Source: Catalinimonas alkaloidigena
GTDB lineage: Bacteria > Bacteroidota > Bacteroidia > Cytophagales > Cyclobacteriaceae
NCBI RefSeq assembly: GCF_029504655.1
Contig: NZ_JAQFIL010000001.1
Location: 67,001-131,000 of the forward strand
Direction: 5' to 3'
DNA: 64,000 nt
Below the pieces are notes generated by a model. That model had not been told where the DNA came from and did no database searches. It saw nothing but the letters and a program-made list of their open reading frames with translations. Of the stretch, positions 17,488 through 28,301 are shown in pieces (positions within the stretch are counted from its first letter, which is position 1; each line of letters starts with the position of its first letter). The position numbers and the translations under genes were made by a program.

Positions 17488-18090
17488 ATGATAGAACCAA
17501 AACAGACGATTCTCAAATTACAGTTGCCCACTGATCCGCGCTGGGTGACACTGGTAGACGAAAATCTGGAAGAAATACTCACAGACCATGCTTATTGTGA
17601 GCAGAAGGCAGCTTCTTCCTGTATTTCATTGATCATTCAGTTTCCTGAAAGAGACAAGCTGGTAGAAGTATTGACGCCAATTGTGGCCGAAGAATGGGAA
17701 CATTTCAGCAGAGTAGTATATCAGCTTAGAAAGCGAGGCTATACACTGGGAAAGAAACGTACCGATGCTTATGTAGTGGAATTAGGCAAGCAGGAACGAA
17801 AAGGGGGACGCATAGAACGTCAGCTGATGGACAAACTGCTAATCAATGCCTTAATAGAGGCACGCAGTTGTGAGCGCTTTAAAATCCTCTGGAAGAATCT
17901 ACAGGAAGAAGAGCTTAAGCAGTTTTATTACGAACTTATGGCTTCCGAAGCTGGACATTATGTTACCTTTATCAAACTGGCGAAGGAGTATATGCCTGAA
18001 GATGTGGTGAAAGCCCGTTGGGAAGAGTTGCTAAAGATAGAAGCGGATATTATCAGTCGTATGGAAGTAAGAGCCGACAGAATGCATTAG
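17488..18090 (+). CDS. miaE: tRNA-(ms2io6A)-hydroxylase
   Basis: A 200-residue MiaE-family non-heme di-iron protein with a ferritin-like four-helix bundle. Metal-ligand motifs are visible: ILTDHAYCEQKAA (Glu), EEWEHFSRVV (EExEH pattern), LINALIEARSCERF and ELMASEAGHYVTFIKLA (ExxH). MiaE hydroxylates the isopentenyl group of ms2i6A at position 37 of certain tRNAs, using O2. It begins 79 bp after the porin gene. A TTGTATCTTGCC stretch just upstream is a weak promoter candidate. Confidence 0.9.
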   Translation: MIEPKQTILKLQLPTDPRWVTLVDENLEEILTDHAYCEQKAASSCISLIIQFPERDKLVEVLTPIVAEEWEHFSRVVYQLRKRGYTLGKKRTDAYVVELGKQERKGGRIERQLMDKLLINALIEARSCERFKILWKNLQEEELKQFYYELMASEAGHYVTFIKLAKEYMPEDVVKARWEELLKIEADIISRMEVRADRMH

Positions 18091-18182
18091 ATGTAGTATT
18101 AAAACTATTTTTTACTTCCTGATAGTCAATTTTTTAACCATTTTAGACGTTTATTTTTTGTATACTTTTTCATAAAATACCG

Positions 18183-20042
18183 GTGCTCAAAACAGTATTT
18201 CTCAGTATGCTTACCAGCCTATTGGCGGTTCAAAGCCTCATAGCACAGCAGGAAATCACGCTGTATTATGATAGTGAGAAAACTGTACCTAAAGAACGCT
18301 TCTCTGTAAAGCCCTCTGACTTAAGCATTTTAGATGGGCCATATACAGCTTTTTTTACCGATGGCGCTGTGCGTATTCAAGGAAATTATGAGGAAAACGT
18401 AGCCAGTGGATTTTGGGAGTACTTTTACGAAAACGGACATCCCAAAATGCGGGGGAATCTGGAAGACAATATTAATTATGGCTTCTGGGAATACTTTTAT
18501 GAAAATGGCAATCCTCAAATGAAAGGCGCAGTGTATGATAGTATACGGCAGGGGCCTTGGGAGTTTTTTTATGAAAATGGTAATATCAAAAGTTCCGGCA
18601 TCTTTGAAGATAATGAGAAGGCAGGAAAGTGGCGCTACTACTATGAAGAAGGGCCATTAAAGTCGGAAGAAGTATACAAGGGAGACACCTTACACTACAC
18701 AGAGTATTACGCGAGCGGCGATATTAAACTGGAAGGCACCAAGGTAAAAGGAGAGAATGTAGGCCTGTGGGTATCTTACTATGAAAATGGTACTATTCGC
18801 TCCGAAGGCAGATATAAAGCAGGAAGTCGGAATGGCCCCTGGAAGTTTTATCATGACAATGGCAAACTCTCATCGGTAGGAGATTTTCTGGATGGCTCTA
18901 CCGTAGGAAAATGGACGTATTATTACGAAAATGGAAACATCAGTGCTGAAGGAGCGGAGAAAGATGGAGCGAAAGAAGGCTACTGGAAACTATACCATAG
19001 CGATGGAGATTTTAAGGGAGAAGCCATTTTTAACGAAGGAGAAGGGACTTATCGTGAATTTTATGAAGATGGCAGCCCCAAAGTAAAGGGCTACATAGTA
19101 AACGGACTTAATCAGGGCAAGTGGGAATATTACTATGAGGACGGGAGTATAGAAGGAGAATGTATTTTTGTGAAAGGCAAAGGAGCTTACACCGGCTATT
19201 ATCGTGATGGAAGCCTTAAAATGAAAGGAACAGTAGAGCAGGGGGAACGTACTGGCGTCTGGGAACTCTACAAACCCAGCGGAGAGCTGGCTGGCTATTA
19301 CGAGAGTATTTACGAAGATAATAAGCAGGCATTCCGGGCTTTGCGCAGTGTGGAAGCTAAAAATGAAAAACAGGAAAAAGAAGGCTTTGCGCTTAACCCT
19401 GATTACTTGTACCGCAAGAAGAAACCCCGCTATTTTAAGCCAAGAGTTAATGAGCTAAGAGCAGTAATCGTCGGCATTAACCCCCTGGGCCTGGTGCTGC
19501 AACGTTTGCCTCTCAGCATTGAATATTATATGCAGGAACGGCTGGGCTATGAAGTAGAGATAGGTATAGAAAGAAACCCCTTCTTTTATTCTGGCAAGAA
19601 CATGGATGCCGGTTCAGTTTATCAAAGGGGAGGCTTTGTGGCCATTAAGCAGAAGTTTTACCATCCTGATACACGTTCTGGTATCTTATATTTTGGCCAC
19701 AGGTTGGGTTTTGACTTCCTCTACCACATGGCTACTATAGAAGATACCAGTGCCCCCGAACCTGATGTTGAACTGATAGCAAAAGAACAAAAAGCAACGT
19801 ATGCGCTTATTGTGGGTACAAGGCTCATGAAAGACGCAGAAGTAATCAATACCAGACTCAATAAAGAGAGACGCTCCCATAGCCTGACTTTTGACCTCTC
19901 AGCAGGTTTAGGAATAGGATACCGTTTTTTTCACAAAGACTATCATAACAACGGGAAATTTGACGAAATGCTGGAAGAAGTAAGTCAGGCCAAAGTCTTA
20001 TTTCCCATATACCTGGGGGCTACCATAGGTTATGTATTCTGA
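18183..20042 (+). CDS. MORN/YwqK-repeat protein with C-terminal outer-membrane barrel-like domain
   Basis: A GTG start (18183) gives MLKTVFLSMLTSLLAVQSLIA, a signal peptide. Residues about 50-390 are some 14 tandem repeats of about 23 residues with the core GxWEYFYENGxxKxxG, the MORN_2 pattern seen in YwqK-type proteins. Residues about 425-619 look different: RAVIVGINPLGLVLQRL, LSIEYYMQERLGYEVEIGI, FVAIKQKFYHPD, ending ATIGYVF. That has the short-strand look of a small outer-membrane barrel with a terminal Phe. The repeats would be exported to the periplasm or cell surface. Function is unknown. Confidence 0.75.
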   Translation: MLKTVFLSMLTSLLAVQSLIAQQEITLYYDSEKTVPKERFSVKPSDLSILDGPYTAFFTDGAVRIQGNYEENVASGFWEYFYENGHPKMRGNLEDNINYGFWEYFYENGNPQMKGAVYDSIRQGPWEFFYENGNIKSSGIFEDNEKAGKWRYYYEEGPLKSEEVYKGDTLHYTEYYASGDIKLEGTKVKGENVGLWVSYYENGTIRSEGRYKAGSRNGPWKFYHDNGKLSSVGDFLDGSTVGKWTYYYENGNISAEGAEKDGAKEGYWKLYHSDGDFKGEAIFNEGEGTYREFYEDGSPKVKGYIVNGLNQGKWEYYYEDGSIEGECIFVKGKGAYTGYYRDGSLKMKGTVEQGERTGVWELYKPSGELAGYYESIYEDNKQAFRALRSVEAKNEKQEKEGFALNPDYLYRKKKPRYFKPRVNELRAVIVGINPLGLVLQRLPLSIEYYMQERLGYEVEIGIERNPFFYSGKNMDAGSVYQRGGFVAIKQKFYHPDTRSGILYFGHRLGFDFLYHMATIEDTSAPEPDVELIAKEQKATYALIVGTRLMKDAEVINTRLNKERRSHSLTFDLSAGLGIGYRFFHKDYHNNGKFDEMLEEVSQAKVLFPIYLGATIGYVF

Positions 20043-20101
20043 TTTTTTTGCGGATTAGATTGTAGTCTTATTTTTTATCATTCATCTGAAGAAAAATTTT
20101 T

Positions 20102-20476
20102 ATGACAGATAGTAAGAAAACCGTAGTAGTAGGCGCCAGCCCTAACCCCTCTCGCTATGCCTATCAGGCAGCACACATGCTGAGCCGGTTTGGACATGAG
20201 TTTATTCCCCTAAGCATCAAACGGGGTAGCGTGGCCGGAGAAGAAATTATGAATCTTAAAGAAAAACCCCCTATCTCTGAAGTGGATACGCTAAGCTTGT
20301 ATATCGGCCCTCAGCATCATGATGAGTGGATGGACTATTGGCTTAGTCTCTCGCCAAAGCGTATTATCTTTAACCCCGGCACGGAAAACCTTGAATTTAT
20401 GGAAAAAGCCAAAGCGGAAGGAATAGAAGTGGTTAGCGGATGTACACTGGTGATGCTACAGAGCGGAATTTATTAA
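20102..20476 (+). CDS. CoA-binding domain protein (CoA_binding_2)
   Basis: A 124-residue single Rossmann-like domain. Family marks are VVVGASPNPSRYAYQAAHML at the start, the central DTLSLYIGPQHHDEW and IIFNPGTENLEF followed by EGIEVVSGCTLVML at the end. Members of this small family bind CoA or nucleotides, and their cell role is unknown. It is a stand-alone gene between the MORN protein and gyrB. Confidence 0.85.
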   Translation: MTDSKKTVVVGASPNPSRYAYQAAHMLSRFGHEFIPLSIKRGSVAGEEIMNLKEKPPISEVDTLSLYIGPQHHDEWMDYWLSLSPKRIIFNPGTENLEFMEKAKAEGIEVVSGCTLVMLQSGIY

Positions 20477-20555
20477 ATTTTCTTTTCTGTTGATAAACAG
20501 TAAGTTATGGGTAATACACGATTGGCAAAATTTTTATGTTATTGCCCTGGGCTAA

Positions 20556-22610
<2,055 letters not shown>

Positions 22611-22651
22611 CCCAGCCTACTTTCGTCTTTTTTAGCATAAATATTTTTTGC

Positions 22652-22745
22652 AAAAAACCGTCCTGAAAATTAGTTCTACTAACCTAGAAAAAGCGTTTTG
22701 CTTTTTTTAGTAACATTGCTAACAAAATGCTGGGGCGGTTTTTTT
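22652..22745 (+). terminator. Nested double hairpin between gyrB and ppk1
   Basis: An outer 12-bp stem joins AAAAAACCGTCC (22652-22663) to GGGCGGTTTTTT (ending about 22744), with one G-T pair. Inside it lies an 11-bp hairpin, CTAGAAAAAGC (22684-22694) and GCTTTTTTTAG (22700-22710). Both end in T runs. It should terminate gyrB; the nested form could also be a small structured RNA. Confidence 0.65.
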
Positions 22746-22884
22746 ATGCGTTTCAGTCTGTACATTGTGAGGCACATTTTAGTAGTAAAACTGGATGAAT
22801 GAGTAGAACATTTTTTCGTATTTCATCATTAGAATAATTAAGTTGAGATTTATTAAGCAAAGCCTTATAACCTTTATACACTGG

Positions 22885-24999
22885 ATGTTAGTCAAAGACA
22901 GAGTACAATCTTCAATAGCCACAAGTAATTACATAAGCCGTGATCTGAGTTGGATGCAGTTTAACTACCGAGTGCTGGAACAGGCCAAAAAATCCAACCG
23001 TAATATTTTCGAGAAGCTTAAGTTCATGGCCATCACCTCCTCTAACCTTGATGAGTTTTTTATGATCAGGCTGGGTAGCTTATACAATTACCTGGACTAC
23101 GGAAAAGAGAGAATAGACTACTCAGGCCTCCGGGAAAGACCTTTCCGTAAAAAGCTACTGAAAGAAGCGCACCAATTTTTCAAGGAGCAGAATAATTACT
23201 ATCTGGAAAAACTGGTGCCGGAATTTAAGAAACAGCATTTCCGGATTGTCAAAAATATCAAAGCGCTGGAAGCAAATGAGCAAAAAAAGATTTCCGATTA
23301 TTTCAACCGGACGATTTATCCTATGCTCACGCCGATGGTGTATGACAGCTATCATGCCTTCCCTACGCTGATGAATAAGATACTTATCTTTGGAGTAGTG
23401 ACACGCAATCCGCAGGAAAAGAAAGATCAGAAGAAGCTTTCCTTCGTACAGATTCCGCAGAACCTGCCTCGCTTTTATGAAATTGACAGGGGGGATGAAT
23501 TATTATTTGTCCCCATTGAAGAGGCGATCCGTGAGCATATAGACCTGCTTTTCAGAAACATAGAGATGGTATCCGTCAGTCTGTTTCGTATTACGCGTAA
23601 TGGCGATTTTACCCTGGATGAGAGTGACGATATTGAAGCCAACTTTATTGAAGAAGTAAGGCGAAAACTGAAAACCAGGAAAACAGGAAGGGTAGTAAGG
23701 GTAGAGGTAGAAGAAGGGTATAGCCACTGGATGATGAGGCTGCTGGTTAACCGCTGGAATATAGATAAAGATAATATATTTGAGGTGCCTAAAGGCGGGC
23801 TGATTGATTACACAGTGCTCTTTGAAGTAATTGGTAATAGCGAATTTAAGAATAAGCTGCCCAAGCAGCATTTGCCCGTGCCGCCACTGACTTATCCTGA
23901 AACTGGTACCGAAGATATTTTTGAGGTGTTAAAGGATAGAGATATTCTCCTGCACCATCCATATAACGATATTGAACCACTTTTAGACCTTATTGAGCAG
24001 TCGGCTGAAGATTCTAATGTGCTGGCAATCAAGTTGACTATTTACCGGCTTGCCAAGGACTCCCGCATCACTACTGCATTGCTCAAGGCAGCAGAAAGTG
24101 GGAAACATGTTTCGGTTCTGTTTGAGGTGAAAGCTCGTTTTGACGAAGAGAATAATATGCGCGAAGCGCAGAAATTACATAAAGCAGGCTGCTTTGTTAT
24201 CTATGGAATCAGTAATTTTAAAACCCATACCAAGCTTCTGCTGATCGTAAGAAGAGACGGAAAGAGCATTACGCGCTACGTTCATATGTCCAGTGGCAAC
24301 TATAATGAGAAAACAGCCAAACTGTATACAGACCTGGGCTTACTAAGTACCAATGAAGTTTACGCTCATGATGTATCAGAATTCTTCAATGTAATCACCG
24401 GACACTCCCTGCCTTCTAACTACCAGTACCTGCTTACCGCCCCCAAAGATATGCGGCAGCAGTTGATAGAACTGATCAGAGCGGAAGCTGAAAATGCTAA
24501 AAATGGCCTGCCCAGTGGTGTGGTAATCAAAATAAATTCGCTGGAAGACCGGGAAACTATCGAAGAACTGTACAAGGCATCACAGGCGGGCGTGACTATC
24601 AAACTGATAGTGAGGGGTATCTGCTGTCTGCGCCCCGGACGTTCCGGCCTGAGTGAAAATATCAGTGTACGCTCTATCGTAGGAGACTATCTTGAGCATT
24701 CGCGTATTTACTATTTCCACAACAACAATGACCCTAAGGTGTATGGGGGTAGTGCCGATGTGATGGTACGAAGCTTTGACAGACGCTTGGAATCTCTGTT
24801 CCTGTTTGTAGATCCAATCGTTAAAAAGCAGGCCATTAATATTCTGGCTTATAATCTTAGGGATAATGTAAACACCTATATTATGCAGGAAAGTGGCGAA
24901 TATGTGATCAAGGAAAGAGGCAAAACTCCTGCTTTTAATATTCACCGGGAGTTTTATAAAGTTACACGTGATGAGTTAGACAAAGTAAAGCTGTTTTAA
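22885..24999 (+). CDS. ppk1: Polyphosphate kinase 1
   Basis: PPK1 makes polyphosphate from ATP at the inner face of the membrane. The four-domain layout is visible: N-domain YISRDLSWMQFNYRVLEQA and AITSSNLDEFFMIRLG; head domain to about residue 300; the C1 domain with HHPYNDIEPLLDLIEQ, LAIKLTIYRL and FEVKARFDEENN. The autophosphorylated His lies in RYVHMSSGNYNEKTAKLY. The C2 domain carries IKLIVRGICCLRPG and SRIYYFHNNN. ATG 22885 is preferred; a TTG at 22843 would add 14 residues. It ends 11 bp from the convergent histidine-kinase-like gene, and the degrading enzyme Ppx lies 6.5 kb away. Confidence 0.93.
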   Translation: MLVKDRVQSSIATSNYISRDLSWMQFNYRVLEQAKKSNRNIFEKLKFMAITSSNLDEFFMIRLGSLYNYLDYGKERIDYSGLRERPFRKKLLKEAHQFFKEQNNYYLEKLVPEFKKQHFRIVKNIKALEANEQKKISDYFNRTIYPMLTPMVYDSYHAFPTLMNKILIFGVVTRNPQEKKDQKKLSFVQIPQNLPRFYEIDRGDELLFVPIEEAIREHIDLLFRNIEMVSVSLFRITRNGDFTLDESDDIEANFIEEVRRKLKTRKTGRVVRVEVEEGYSHWMMRLLVNRWNIDKDNIFEVPKGGLIDYTVLFEVIGNSEFKNKLPKQHLPVPPLTYPETGTEDIFEVLKDRDILLHHPYNDIEPLLDLIEQSAEDSNVLAIKLTIYRLAKDSRITTALLKAAESGKHVSVLFEVKARFDEENNMREAQKLHKAGCFVIYGISNFKTHTKLLLIVRRDGKSITRYVHMSSGNYNEKTAKLYTDLGLLSTNEVYAHDVSEFFNVITGHSLPSNYQYLLTAPKDMRQQLIELIRAEAENAKNGLPSGVVIKINSLEDRETIEELYKASQAGVTIKLIVRGICCLRPGRSGLSENISVRSIVGDYLEHSRIYYFHNNNDPKVYGGSADVMVRSFDRRLESLFLFVDPIVKKQAINILAYNLRDNVNTYIMQESGEYVIKERGKTPAFNIHREFYKVTRDELDKVKLF

Positions 25000-25010
25000 A
25001 CCGCAAAAAG

Positions 25011-26093
25011 TCAATGCTCATTCTCAAGGATAGCAAGAAGATCATTGTACCTTTTGGTACTGAATTTTGGTAGATGAAGGCAAAAAGTAACGTATTCGGC
25101 ACTGGAGGTTATAGAGATATCACCCCCCATTCTCCGTAATGCGTAGCGGGCGGTATAGAATTCTAAACCATGATCTTCAGGCATGGCAGAGCTGCGGTAA
25201 AACATAGTAAAGAGGTTTTTTAAGGTTTCAGGGGGAATAGCCAAATGCTCTTCCTGGATACAAATGATGTCATAGCTCTCATCCTGCTTAAGTTTGACTT
25301 GGATATCACGCTGAGAAAAGCGGTTTTGTGACCAGAATCTGGTGTTTCCCTGTAAAATCTTATAAATGGCGGTGGTAAGCAGGTATGCGTCTGCATGAAG
25401 ATAGGTCTTCTCCGGAAACAATAAATTAAGGTGAAGAGAGCTTACTAAAGTGGCTTTGGACTTCTCTTTTAACTCTTCAAAGAGAGCATTAAGGTGGATA
25501 GACTCAAAATTAAGCTTCCAGTCATGGATATGGGATATCTCCAGCAGCTTCTCCAGCATGGTTTGCATATTATCCGACACACTACTTATTTTGCTGAAGT
25601 AATCATCCTGTTGCTTCTTTTCCAGCAGCGCAATGTTACAAATTCCTCTTATCGTTGCGATAGGCCCAAGAAAATTATGATAAGCTTTATAAAGGAAAAT
25701 TTCAATATCCTGATTGGCAAGCGAAAGCTCCTGATAAAGGTCAACAAGGTGTTTGGTACGTTCTTCTATCTTTTTTTCTAATTTACTACTGTACTGCTGA
25801 AGCTCCTCATACTGGCGGTCTATGTGATGGGTCCCTACCTTTTCCTTTTTGGCCCCTTTTTTACTCAAGAAAAAAGGAAAAAATGTATTGTGAAATTTTT
25901 CCGACCTGAAATGGCTGATGGAAATCCAGATCAGAAGTAAGCCAGCTACAATCCAGAGCATAATCCAAGGCCAGGTAATAAATTTCATATAAAAAACGAA
26001 AAACACTGTAAAAATACTGAGTCCATAACACGCCAGTAATACACCATGATATTGAGGTAGGTCATCAGGTACACTCAGTAGAAAATTTTTCAT
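25011..26093 (-). CDS. Membrane histidine-kinase-like protein with degenerate ATP site
   Basis: Two transmembrane helices at about residues 15-36 and 42-60 (YGLSIFTVFFVFYM, WIMLWIVAGLLLIWISI) are followed by a coiled coil (YEELQQYSSKLEKKIEER). A HisKA-like helix pair with YHNFLGPIATIRGI comes next, placing His where the phosphoacceptor should be. The HATPase-like region is unusual: there is no DxGxG G1 box (IQEEHLAIPPETLKN stands there) and the G2 box is HGLEFYTARYAL instead of GxGLGL. It may therefore be a pseudokinase or a partner of the hybrid kinase encoded nearby. It is divergent from the peptidoglycan-binding gene. Confidence 0.75.
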   Translation of the reverse strand: MKNFLLSVPDDLPQYHGVLLACYGLSIFTVFFVFYMKFITWPWIMLWIVAGLLLIWISISHFRSEKFHNTFFPFFLSKKGAKKEKVGTHHIDRQYEELQQYSSKLEKKIEERTKHLVDLYQELSLANQDIEIFLYKAYHNFLGPIATIRGICNIALLEKKQQDDYFSKISSVSDNMQTMLEKLLEISHIHDWKLNFESIHLNALFEELKEKSKATLVSSLHLNLLFPEKTYLHADAYLLTTAIYKILQGNTRFWSQNRFSQRDIQVKLKQDESYDIICIQEEHLAIPPETLKNLFTMFYRSSAMPEDHGLEFYTARYALRRMGGDISITSSAEYVTFCLHLPKFSTKRYNDLLAILENEH

Positions 26094-26272
26094 AACTAAT
26101 TAAAAATTATATAATTTAATGAAAAAGCTTACTTTCGTTTGTATTTGTTAGTTGATGATTCAAATTTGATAAAAAATATATGTGAGAGGGGCATTACTCG
26201 ATAAATGCGGGTAAACGCGGGGTGCTTTCCACGAAAAGCTCGGTGAATTAATAATTATTAGTGTGCAATAAA

Positions 26273-26908
26273 ATGAAACGCTTAGCCTTTTTAGTCATCA
26301 TCATCGCTCTACCAATACTTGTTTATTTTCAGTATAGCAATTATGAGCGTTTTCACCCTCCTAGTACATATGACTATGTCATCAATGATAGTATTGATGT
26401 TCATTATCACGATCAGTCGGTTTTGCAGCAGTACTATAAAAATGCTTTTGAGATCGGAACTTTTGCCAGGAGCAGCTGGCGAACTTACGAGATTGACGTG
26501 CAATTTCCTGATCAGGAAGACGAGCAATCCCGCCAAGCTGTTGAGTATTATCAACAGCTACTCACGACAACTGCTCATCTGGAGGATGTGCTGATCTACT
26601 CAAAAGGATTGAAAGACAAGGGGTTTGATAATCAGCAGATTGCGGAAATAGAAAAGCAAGGTATATCTCCCAGAGGGTTTTTGTTGCAGCAATCCGGGCT
26701 TCTGCAGGGGCTGGAACGTGGTGACAAAGGAGAAGCGGTATGGGAGTTACAAAGAATACTGCAGCAAAAAGGCTATGACCTTCCCGTGGATGGGGTATTT
26801 GATGTAGTTACCGAAGACGCTCTCAAAAAATATCAGCAGGCTGAGGAGTTATACCCCTCAGGAAAAGTGGATGCATCATCTCACCACGAATTAATACGTA
26901 GCTTATAA
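26273..26908 (+). CDS. Membrane-anchored peptidoglycan-binding-like protein
   Basis: ATG 26273 gives a signal anchor (MKRLAFLVIIIALPILVYF). Residues about 25-140 have no family I recognise (TYDYVINDSIDVHYHDQSV, WRTYEIDVQFPDQEDEQSR). The last 65 residues form a PG_binding_1 domain: LERGDKGEAVWELQRILQQK, GYDLPVDGVFDVVTEDALKK, QAEELYPSGKVD. Such domains bind cell-wall peptidoglycan. No catalytic domain is visible. The start of the signalling cassette lies 43 bp downstream, so this gene may be its first member. A GTG at 26261 is an alternative start. Confidence 0.7.
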   Translation: MKRLAFLVIIIALPILVYFQYSNYERFHPPSTYDYVINDSIDVHYHDQSVLQQYYKNAFEIGTFARSSWRTYEIDVQFPDQEDEQSRQAVEYYQQLLTTTAHLEDVLIYSKGLKDKGFDNQQIAEIEKQGISPRGFLLQQSGLLQGLERGDKGEAVWELQRILQQKGYDLPVDGVFDVVTEDALKKYQQAEELYPSGKVDASSHHELIRSL

Positions 26909-26951
26909 ACATTGAGCCATCATAAAATACCATTTAGTAAACACATATGCC

Positions 26952-27293
26952 ATGAACAAAGTATCTGAGAAATCGCAAGGGGCTGAAAAAGATCCTAAGA
27001 TAGAAGCCATTAAAGAGATCATCTTTGGTGAAAATATCAAAGAAATTGAAAAGGATTTTAGTGAGACAAGGACACTTATAAAGCAACAGAAAGAAAACCT
27101 CAATACTTATATTGAACAGACAAAGGTAGAGTTGGAGAAGAGCATTGAGCAAATGAAAAAAGATTTTGACCAACAAATGAATGTCTTCAAAGAGGATATG
27201 ACCCAAAAAATTAATCACCTTCAGGAGTCATCATCCAATCGCCACAAACTAGGCAAAATGTTAGAAGAGTTAGGCAAGAACCTGCAGGCTTAA
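26952..27293 (+). CDS. Coiled-coil protein, unknown function
   Basis: A 113-residue highly charged protein that is almost all helix. The core from about residue 30 to 95 has heptad character (IKEIEKDFSETRTLIKQQ, VELEKSIEQMKKDFDQQM). There is no signal peptide or membrane segment, so it is probably cytoplasmic. The segment IEAIKEIIFGENIKEIEKDF resembles the start of small coiled-coil proteins found beside OmpA-N-type domains and small GTPases in other bacteria, from memory. It precedes the OmpA-associated domain gene by 180 bp on the same strand, so a shared transcript is plausible. Confidence 0.6.
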   Translation: MNKVSEKSQGAEKDPKIEAIKEIIFGENIKEIEKDFSETRTLIKQQKENLNTYIEQTKVELEKSIEQMKKDFDQQMNVFKEDMTQKINHLQESSSNRHKLGKMLEELGKNLQA

Positions 27294-27473
27294 CTTTAGC
27301 TAAAAAATGAAATCTGTAAGCACACTCTCTTATCTACAGAAAACAGTGGAAGCATAAATAATGCTTCATAAGTAAATTTCACATGATCAAGTGAATAATC
27401 CGTTTGCCTGGCTATATAGTATTGGCAAATTTTGTATTTTATTTAATTATAAAAGCTTACGAGCATAATTCGG

Positions 27474-28301
27474 ATGGACAAGTACGATGCATTTGACCAA
27501 TTACGTCAGCTACTTCTGGAAGAAGATCAGCAAGAGCACGAGTTGCTTGTGAAGCAAGTCAAAGAGCTGGAAGAGAGTATTAACATCCGGAAGCGCCTTC
27601 AACAAAAAGTAGAGCCTATCATAGATGAAAAGTTTGAGATGTTAAAAGAAAACTTTCCTGAGATCTATGGACAGGTGATCACCAAAACGATCAAAACGCA
27701 GATACGGGAATCCAGAGATGAAGTAATTGATGCGCTTTATCCTATTATAGGAAAGTTGATTCAAAAGTATATAGTAAGTGAGATCTCTGCTTTATCCGAA
27801 CGCATTGATCGTCAGCTCGCGCATATGTTTTCATGGGAAATATGGCTTGCTCATATCAAGTCATGGTTTAGCGGACAGCCCGTTGCTCAGCATTTGCTTA
27901 GCCACGCTTTACCTCCCACCATAGAAGAGGTGTTTGTAGTAAGGCAGTATTCCAGCACACTTATCGGTAGCTACTCCCGCGAAGGGCTTATGGATGGAGA
28001 TATGGTGGCCAGCATGCTTACTGCTATTAAGAGTTTTGTAAAAGAGGCCTTTGCCAAGCATAAGCAAGACCTGGAAGTGATAGAGTATGAAACATACAAG
28101 ATATTCATCAAGAATTTCCAGACTTTCTATATCGCGATAACTATCTCAGGCGTAGTCAACCAAACGATCAGAAAGCGAATAGATAACCTGACACTTGATT
28201 TCGCCCAAATGTATATGCAATCCCTGCCGATAAAGGAAATGGAGCGGGAAGATTACCTTTCAGAGCCCCTCAATCAGTTTTTTACCAACGTTAAACTGTG
28301 A
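27474..28301 (+). CDS. OmpA-associated domain protein without OmpA or membrane part
   Basis: A 275-residue soluble protein starting with a coiled coil (LRQLLLEEDQQEHELLVKQV). Next come DEVIDALYPIIGKLIQKYI, WEIWLAHIKSWFSGQPVAQ and LPPTIEEVFVVRQYSSTLIG, then MDGDMVASMLTAIKSFVKEAF. The order matches the N-terminal region that, from memory, precedes OmpA domains in some cyanobacterial and Bacteroidota proteins, often beside a small GTPase. Here the OmpA domain and any signal peptide are absent. The longin/roadblock-like tail (YKIFIKNFQTFYIAITIS) suggests a GTPase-partner role, which is inference. Its stop overlaps the GTPase start (GTGA). Confidence 0.65.
   Translation: MDKYDAFDQLRQLLLEEDQQEHELLVKQVKELEESINIRKRLQQKVEPIIDEKFEMLKENFPEIYGQVITKTIKTQIRESRDEVIDALYPIIGKLIQKYIVSEISALSERIDRQLAHMFSWEIWLAHIKSWFSGQPVAQHLLSHALPPTIEEVFVVRQYSSTLIGSYSREGLMDGDMVASMLTAIKSFVKEAFAKHKQDLEVIEYETYKIFIKNFQTFYIAITISGVVNQTIRKRIDNLTLDFAQMYMQSLPIKEMEREDYLSEPLNQFFTNVKL

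Noticed and set aside
18410..19310. Direct DNA repeats that could suggest a CRISPR-like or tandem array
   Set aside because: They are the in-frame MORN repeats of one protein, with diverged third codon positions.
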